Origin: Anthonomus grandis grandis
Lineage: Eukaryota > Arthropoda > Insecta > Coleoptera > Curculionidae
Assembly: GCF_022605725.1 (NCBI RefSeq)
Contig: NC_065551.1
Coordinates: 30,070,001 to 30,134,000 of the forward strand
Direction: 5' to 3'
Length of the DNA: 64,000 bases
Shown: one piece after another, positions 26,201 to 35,200 of the stretch
Numbering within the stretch: position 1 is the stretch's first letter
Layout: the number at the start of each line of letters is the position of its first letter
Translations under genes and position numbers: made by a program
Notes under the pieces: model-generated
Databases searched by the model: none
Told to the model about the DNA's origin: nothing
Seen by the model: only the letters and a program-made list of their open reading frames with translations

Positions 26201-29200
26201 GACATACTAATATGAAATTTAAAACATACGAGTCGTTTAAAAAGTAAAATTAAATTTCGTATACAGTTTTCGTGTTTTTGGTAGAGGGCGCTCGTTGCGT
26301 TAGTTTTTACTGTTTTAGAACCCCTAACTTTTTTCAGCCCCGTATATCGGTTTAAGAAGTATCAAAATAAATTCCTTTTTTAATTTTACATAAAAAATGT
26401 ATACCTTATTAAAGTCGCTAGGAGCAACCATTTTCGAAATAATCGCACTTTTAGGTTTTCATAATTTATGAATGACTTAAATTTAGCAATTCAATCCTAA
26501 ATAAAATAAAATGAATACCTAAGATTATTGATATTTATGTATCAATCATCATTTATCAATATCATCACTTGTGCTCCTCCTTACCAGACAACAAACCAGA
26601 CAAGTCTTTGGGGACAATGTTGTTTCTATTCATTTCAACTATTTCTTTTACTTACTTTTCAAATACTTGGGAGGAGGAAAATTGATTGAAAATTGGCCCA
26701 GAAGTGGCCAAGCTCAAATTTGGTCCAAATTATTTTGATACAGTCAGCGTTTTATGTTTTTATAATTTTATTTTTTAGTAAAATTCTATTTTGTATTTTT
26801 TTTTGTATCTTATGTTATAGGTTAAGACCGAAAAAGCGAACGTAGATTTAGTTTACTTTGCTAATTTGATTTTGTGTTTCGGCTTCATGCCGATTGTTGA
26901 TTTAAATTAATATTTATCTGCATTAATTATAGTGAATACTAATTATACTCCTAGGGAACCAGAACATTTTTATCCTTATATTTATGATAGAAGGACCATA
27001 ATTTTCGACGTGCTGCAATCTTTCTTACACCTATTATCCCGGCTTTAATATTTCCTCTGATTAAACAGTAACGCAAAATAAACTTTTTTTAATTCAAAAT
27101 GTAAATAATTGGTCAAAGTCTTAACTCCTTGTAAGTAAAAAATTGTGAAATTGGATTATCACCCTGTTATTATCGAAACATGCAAAAGATGCTTAGGAAA
27201 CGATTACAAAGTACCATAAAGATAAAAAAATTGCTATACAGGTAGGGATAGCGTACAAGCAATAGGGATAGGTAACAAAGAAAGAAAACACAACTCTTTT
27301 TTAAAAAATTTACTTTACAAATGCTTGAAGGTTTTTTCCAGTATAACAATTAAGAATAATAATAACATAACATATTTGTGATATTTTATGTTAAAATTTT
27401 CTCATAGAAGAGGCTTCAGTAGTTGCATGTTCTTCGAGAAATGGTATTACATAATGATTAAGAAAGGAGTAGAAAATAAGAAAAATGATAAAAATCGTTT
27501 TGTGAACTTAGAGATAGATCTACTAAATTAGAGGTACTAAAGATACCTCTAAAGTCTATCCTTTTGTATGGGAAATGAAAACCAAAATTAATAAAGAAAT
27601 TCTCTGTTTGGGAAAAGATGATGGTTTTTTCAAGATCTTCAAAAATCATCAACATTTGAACTAGACATATGATTTGTCATATAGGATCTTATACATAAAA
27701 TGTGTTTAGATTTTTACGTACTAAAAATGTAATATGTAATATATGCTATGTGCAACTTAAAGATGACATCTAAAATCACTAAAATCGAAAATACTAAAGC
27801 TATCAAAGTATTTTAGTTGGTTTAACTAAATAATTATGTAGACAATTAGTTTATTTCATAACAAACATCATTATTATTAATTATTATTAACATTATTAAT
27901 TTATTTTTTTTTAATTTTAATTTTTTATCATGGAATTTTTGGATAGGAGATTTTGGAATGTCAGGTTCTTTTGATCTACAAGCTGTTAAAATAAATGACT
28001 CCATTTTGCAAACATCCTTTATAGTTTTCCATATGTCACCTAGGTTCATTTCAAAACGAAGCACCCGTAATAACGTTTAAAAAAAACTACTTAATTTAAA
28101 TATACAAGAAATTATAAGTTTAATTTTGCATTAATTAAAGTTATGTTAATCATCTCTTCACCTCCAACTAATATCTACCATAAGATCTTACACTTAATAA
28201 AATATTAATCTTTACCTCTTGTGTCCTAATAATTCCCCAATAATTTGTGTAACAGCTGTAAGTGTCCAACAATTATTTTTAGAAATTACTCTCAATCATT
28301 TATGCATTTTTAGTATAAATGTAAACAATTCTGCGAAAAACCGAGGAAAGATTGTAATGAAAACCCGGAAAAACACAAATGCACGCGATTGTGCTATCAG
28401 GACTGCGAAGATTGTACGGTTTCTGTTAGAAAAGATAGATCTTGTGGGCACGTTTTCCTTAAAATGCCTTGTAAATTAAACATCGAAGAGTTTCAATGCG
28501 ACAAACCGTGCAAGAAAACGTTACCATGCGGCCATCCGTGCAGGAGCAAATGTTTTGAAGAGTGCGCACCATGTCAAGTCAAGGTAATTATAAATATTTA
28601 TTATAAAATATTAAAAAAAAAAAAAATAAATCTGTTTGGCACGATTGCATTTTAGTTGTGTAAATACTTTGGTCCTATATATTTTTTTTTACGAAAAGGT
28701 AACCATAACCAACAAACAAGTATTTAATAAGATTTTATACACAAATAAAAAATGTTTTTAGTTTGGTATAGAAAACATAAAATAATTAAAAATGTTTGTC
28801 AAAATTATAAAATTACATTTTATAAAAAATAAAATGTTTATTTACCTTAACGTTAAGTAAACATTCATAACTAAAGTCAGTTAAGTAAACGCTTTAAAAA
28901 CTATTTATGGATGGCTGACAAAACGTAGCTAACTTCAAGCGTGTCAGCCACTGCCATCTATATATTGACACGATAAGTACCCACAGATGTAAATAGCTCC
29001 GTGCGGAGCTATTTACATCTGTGTAAGTACCTATGCAAATTTTGAGTGGTACTTCTATTTTTATGTCGAACAACTTAATATGTTAAATATTAATAGTATC
29101 CCACATCGTAAAAACTGATACTATTACACGACCTATATAATGATCAAGTATATGATCAAAACGTTGCTATCCAAATATCTTTGTTTTTTTTTTGCTGTTT

Positions 29201-32200
29201 TCACTTCTATAAATCTTTTTCACTTGACTAAAAAGCAGGAGAGCTAGCATATAGTGGGAAATAATGATATCAGCTTTGATTTCACTTTTAGGTATAAATA
29301 TTGTATCAAACAAAATAAAATGGCGTCAATAATCTTTCTTTTCAGGTCGATAAAATACTAGAACCATGCCAACATTCTGTAAAAGTCCGCTGCCATGAAA
29401 CACCAACGAGGAAAATGTGCAAATCCAAGGATTGTCCCAGGCGTTTGCCATGTGGGCACAAATGTACTGAACCATGTAGCCGTAATTGTACCGAAGTTTG
29501 CAAAGAAATGGTGGAATGTTCTATACCTTCACCTTGTGGTCACAATATTAAAAGAATCATGTGTTATCTCAGAAATACAGGTAAGAAATTTAAGAAGCAT
29601 TTTATAAACCTAATTTTTAATTTACCGCTTGAATATACATGGGGTTTTTGGTCATTTAAACGATAACTAATGCAGTAGATAAGTGAAATAAGGCCATTTT
29701 CAATTGAAAACTGAATATAATGTATTTCTATATATGTGCAAATTGGACATGAGGTAGAAAATAGATTAAGAAATAAAGGTTATGTCGTCGCTCAGAGGAT
29801 GAAAGCAGTTCATTATCTTATGCCTATAAATTATTCATAGCTTACTTGTAACTAACAAGAATAAAAATATTAAATTTACAAAACAGATTTACCACTACCC
29901 AAAACTCTTTATTGACACGTGTTTCGCTAACGATGTTAACTTCTTCGGGAGAAGATTAAAACTAAATTAAAAATACTTACAAATGTTTTTATAATGTTAA
30001 AGATGTAATTAATAAAGCCAAAAAATTCACTGAAACATAGCTGAATAAAGTTTAAACACTAACTAATCTTTACAATTTATAAGGGTTTGGACTTATCCCT
30101 ATTAAGTATTTTTTTAAATTTTGAATATTGCTACACTTGTATGCATCTCATATTCCATTATTACTAACTGCTTTTACTAGTTTCAAAGAAACTAGAAATA
30201 AACTGAGGATATACATATATGAAAGCTAAAAAGTTACATTTGATTTATTTTTAGAGTTTTCTGAAGAACATCTATACATTTTTAACATAGACAATATTTG
30301 TTTCAAGCAAGTTTCCATGCTGCAAATTTTAGATTATGGTTATGATGATATTGTCAAAACCTAACATTTGAGTGTCATTAATTTGTCTACTAGTTGAGTG
30401 TTGTTTGTTAAGTTAGCCACACCACTCTCATGGACTATCTGGATACATTTTAAATACAAATCAATAATAAATACTATAAATCAGCTTTATTAAAAACTCA
30501 AATGCATAATACAATAATAAACTCCTAATAATAACAAGCTAATAAATCACTACTAAGGCAGCACAACTGCCAGCGCATAGCTCTTTCAACTTTAAATTAA
30601 AATGTAGTTTAAATAAATATGATGAATTTTAATTACAATACTTATATCTAGAAACATATAAGAAAAATATTACTTAGATTAAAATACTTGAACAAACGAA
30701 AGATTTATAATAATTTTACTCTTAATAAAAATAATAAACATTATCTGATATACAAATGTTTTATTTTTCTTTAGCACAAGTAACTAGTACATTTTTATAG
30801 AAAGCAACTCTTAAGATAACTAAAATCAAATGATTTTATATGGGTTTTACAAAGTTAATTAAATTTTGATTTTCGATTAGTAATTGTCCTTATTTTGTAT
30901 GTTAAGAGAAAAAAATTTTGAAGCCATGTATGTTAGACACTTTTGTGAAACTCTTTTTTTTTGTATTTCAGCGACTTTTTGTGATATTTGTCGAGTTTGG
31001 TACTATTGATGAAACTATTTTTTGAACTATTGATGATTTTGGGGTGTTTAAATAAAGTTAAAGGAGTTAAACACCCCATATGTAGTACTATTTTATAAGC
31101 ATATAATGGCGCAACCTCATCACTGGAAAATGTCGATACAATTTATCTGCTAGAAGAGTAGGTCCTTGTTCAAAATTATCTTAATACATCGATTTTGCAG
31201 TACTTCCAGAGCGTCTACAGATATATCATAGCTGCTACCCCAGGCGATTATTCCGTACTGCATTATAGATTCAAAAATCGCGTGATACGCCGTTCTAAGA
31301 TTTGCTAGGTTTCAACTTTAAAAAAAAAAAATTTAGGTTTGATTGCTAGTTGTTCAGTTTGTTGTTTGAACTTTAGTTGACTATCTAGAGTTATGCCTAA
31401 ATATTTAACAGTTTCAGCAACTTTAATCTTTAAAGAGCAGTTGCAATCTTGTCTTTTTTTGGCAAGCATGAATTGATATGTTGACAATTGATTGAAAATT
31501 GTTGGCATTGATCTTATATTAATAAAGAACGGAAGACATTTTGTTTTGTCTTAAAACGTTAAGATCTAACCGTTTTGTTATTAATCTTAAACCATCCTCA
31601 CATTTATTTTTTACCTCTTTCCAAGAACATCCTTCCACGAAATGGGGGAAAACTTCTGTTATTATATTTATTTTTTGTGGGACTGTTGGTACATTACATC
31701 CTTTATATTATTTGTATTACAGTGGACGAAAAAATCCTTCTGATGAATTGCAGTGAGCCTTGCCAAACCGAACTGAAATGTGCCCATTTGTGCACTGGCA
31801 CTTGCGGCGAATGCATGCAAGGCCGAATCCATATACGATGTAAGAGCAAATGCAGCGCCATTTTGGTGTGCAACCATGAGTGTCCCATACCGTGCCGAGA
31901 ATCGTGTAAACCGTGCACCAAACCGTGCGAAATGCGTTGCAAACATACAAAATGCAAGAAACTCTGCGGCCAACCGTGCACCCCTTGCGCTCAACCGTGC
32001 GAGCGACGATGTAAGCACCAGCAATGCACAAAAAGATGTGGTGAGATTTGTGATGTGCCACCTTGTGGGGAGCAGTAAGTCTTTTATTTAGAATTTTTCA
32101 ATTCAAAACATTGTAGTCTTATTAATAATTTTATAGGTATTTGCAAGCGAATAGGGCATATAGAAAATAAAGGTCTTATTTCACCAGATATTCCTTTTTT

Positions 32201-35200
32201 TTATGACGACCGGTTTCGCGATTACCATCTTATCGCATTATCAGGTCGAGGACTAGTAGAAGACAAAATTTACATATATACTACCCTTATCAAAAATTGG
32301 TAAAATACTGAATAAAAACAAATTTTAAAGCATACTTACATTGTTTGAGGTTTGTCAAAACAAAAGCACATATAGAACGGTACAGTTAAAATTAAACGAG
32401 TAAATCTCATCATAACATAACAAAAATATATATAACCATAAATTTTGTCTTTACTTTTAGTCCTCGACCTGATGATGCGATAAGATTGTAATCGCGAAAC
32501 AGGTCGTCATAATAAAAAAAAGGAATTTCTGGTGAAATAAGACCTTCCTTTTCTACCCTATTTGCTTGCAAATACCTATAAAATACACCCCAGAACATGG
32601 ACACTATTCTCCAAACTATATTAATAATTTTATTTCACAAGTTTATTGATAGTTAAGTCAATATTGGGGCAATAGTCTTGTGTTCTAAGTACAAAACGCA
32701 TTGGCTATCTGACAGTTGGTAAAAACATCCGAGTACACCAATATTGTTGTATTCTAAATTATGATATTCTAAACCAATTGTATAGATGGTAGGGGAAAGT
32801 TGGAGAAAACCGGGGACTGTATCTTGTGCTATGTTTGCTGCAAATTGAAATATTCTGAGATGACAGTTTAATAAACCAATGTCACAAATGAAAATTTTAT
32901 CTACATCATTAATACTACAGGCTTCATCAGACCAGTTGTTGCAAAACGCACTTTTTATCCTTCGTCTTAGAGTTTGAAAATAGTTTGTTGCAATATAGAC
33001 ACGCATCATCATTATTTATTATCTTTTCAGAATTATGCCAATCTCTTTTTTGACATTTTACAATTCTACGATATATTCCGAATACTATTTGTATAGCACA
33101 ACATATGCTTAAAGTCAGCGGTTTGTCAAAATTGACGTAATGAAACATACGACATTAAAAAATATTTATTGCAACTGATGTCCAATTTGTTGTCCATTTA
33201 TTTCAATGTAGTTTTGAAATCGGGAAATAACTTCAAATTGCACATATTCAATCACCTGCGGACCGATTAGTCTAATTTCTTGTCGAATTCTTTGCTTTAA
33301 ATCATCCACGTTATTTGGTCTATTCACATAAACTTTGGACTTCAACTAGCCCCATTAGAAAAAAATCTAATGGGGTTATATCCGGTGACTCTGGTGGCCA
33401 CTCAATCGGTACCCTTCGTCCAATCTATCTGTTAGGAAAAGTTGCATCAAGAAATTGTCGAATGGCTATGGCAAAGTGAGTAGGTGCCTCGTCTTGTTGA
33501 AACCATATCTCGTTACTAGGTATATCACCCTCTTGTGGATCAGGGAATAAGGCAAGTAAAGCAGGGATAATTTTAAACTGTAGAAAGCCCAAGTAGCGCT
33601 CTTCGTTTAATGTTTCTTCGAAAAAAAAAGGGTCCAAGGATTCGATTTTTCACATTACCTCCCTCACACATTAATTTTTTGAGGGCGCTGTGTGTGGTAT
33701 GCTTGGGTCCAGTAAGGAATTTCGGTTGGTGAAGGTGGCCTCATCAGGAAATGAATCTAACAATAACACCTAACCTCTGATTTCAGGCTAATAAGGGCAA
33801 TGGAAGAAAATGAATTTTAACGCCATAGTTTCTACTTGAGGCACCTTGTATGGAATTTTTTTAGTTTAAAAAACCTGCAAGTGATCATGCTAATCGATGT
33901 GTCCAAAAAACAAAAAAAGACTTGTATTTTAAATGAATTTGTGCCTTTCGTCGTGAATGCACTAAATAATTATTATTATTTATTACATCGTTATTACTTA
34001 TATTTCCATGTATTGTCTTAGTAATTAGGATTAGATTCTTTTTGTAAAACTCTTTTTGATTTTTTTTGCACTATTTAAACATTCTGCAAAGTAAACCTAT
34101 AAAATAAATTTGCAGCTGTGAAAAACTATTAAAGTGCAACCATCCATGTGTTGGTTTTTGCGGGGATCCGTGTCCTCCTCTATGCAGAGAATGTAATAAG
34201 GATGAGCTTACTGAGACATTCTTCGGGACTGAAGATGAAGAAGATGCTATATTTGTCTATTTAAATGACTGCAAACACACTTTGGAGAGTACTGGCTTAG
34301 AAACTTGGATGAACTCATCCGATGATAAAATACAGTTAAAATCATGTCCTATGTATGTTATTTTAAAATTTGGGCTTTTTTATAAATAAATTCCTGTTTA
34401 ATATACTTTTAGGTGTAAAACTAGCATAAGATCGACCGAGCGTTACAGCCACTATGTAAAGCAAGCACTTAATGACGTTATTGAAGTCAAAATAGTGTCC
34501 TACGGAGACTCGGAACAAAACGAAAATATGCGTAGAGCACTCCTAGATGATATCAACCGTTTAGAGAAAAACTGTTCGCGAGAACTGATGCACGGTAAAA
34601 AAATAGAATTTTTATTGAAATCTTTTAGCTTTTGTAATTTATTGAGCTTTTATAATTTTAACATTTCACGATTTGATAAATTCTCACGAAAAACCTTCGT
34701 TTGTAGAAGTTTGACAAAGATTTATTAAAATACCTTGGAAAAACAGGGGGCGTGGATAAATAAATTAGTGCTAACCGACTAATGCTGCGTTCATAATTTT
34801 TGTTGGACGCTACCTTTATACGCTGTCTATCCTTTTTAAACTTTAATGGTACGATTTCAGCGACACCTTGCATGCAGTCAATAGGTCTTTAGGAGCTTCT
34901 TCTTTTGAACTCACCAAAATATTCTAATTTTAATTTTTCTGCTTTCATGCTTTCTGTGTTCTCAAAAGTGATGATGCTTTTTTGTTTTGTTAACGGACAT
35001 TTCTATTCGTCGTTATCAGAGATTTCCTATAAATTTTCAAATTATTTAGGCTTATATACCGTTTGGGTTTTGTATTACTTTTTTTTTTTAATTTTATTAT
35101 GTAGTCTTATGTAGAGTTTAGCGGTTCCTTTCCTGGTTCTTCGATGGTTTTCTGTATTTTTTGAACATTTATACTCTTAAAAGAAAATAGATAAACTAAT

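Noticed and set aside
31668..32061. Three overlapping antisense ORFs of 92-118 codons
   Set aside because: They are shadows of ZNFX1 exon 18; Cys-rich codons give stop-free complements.
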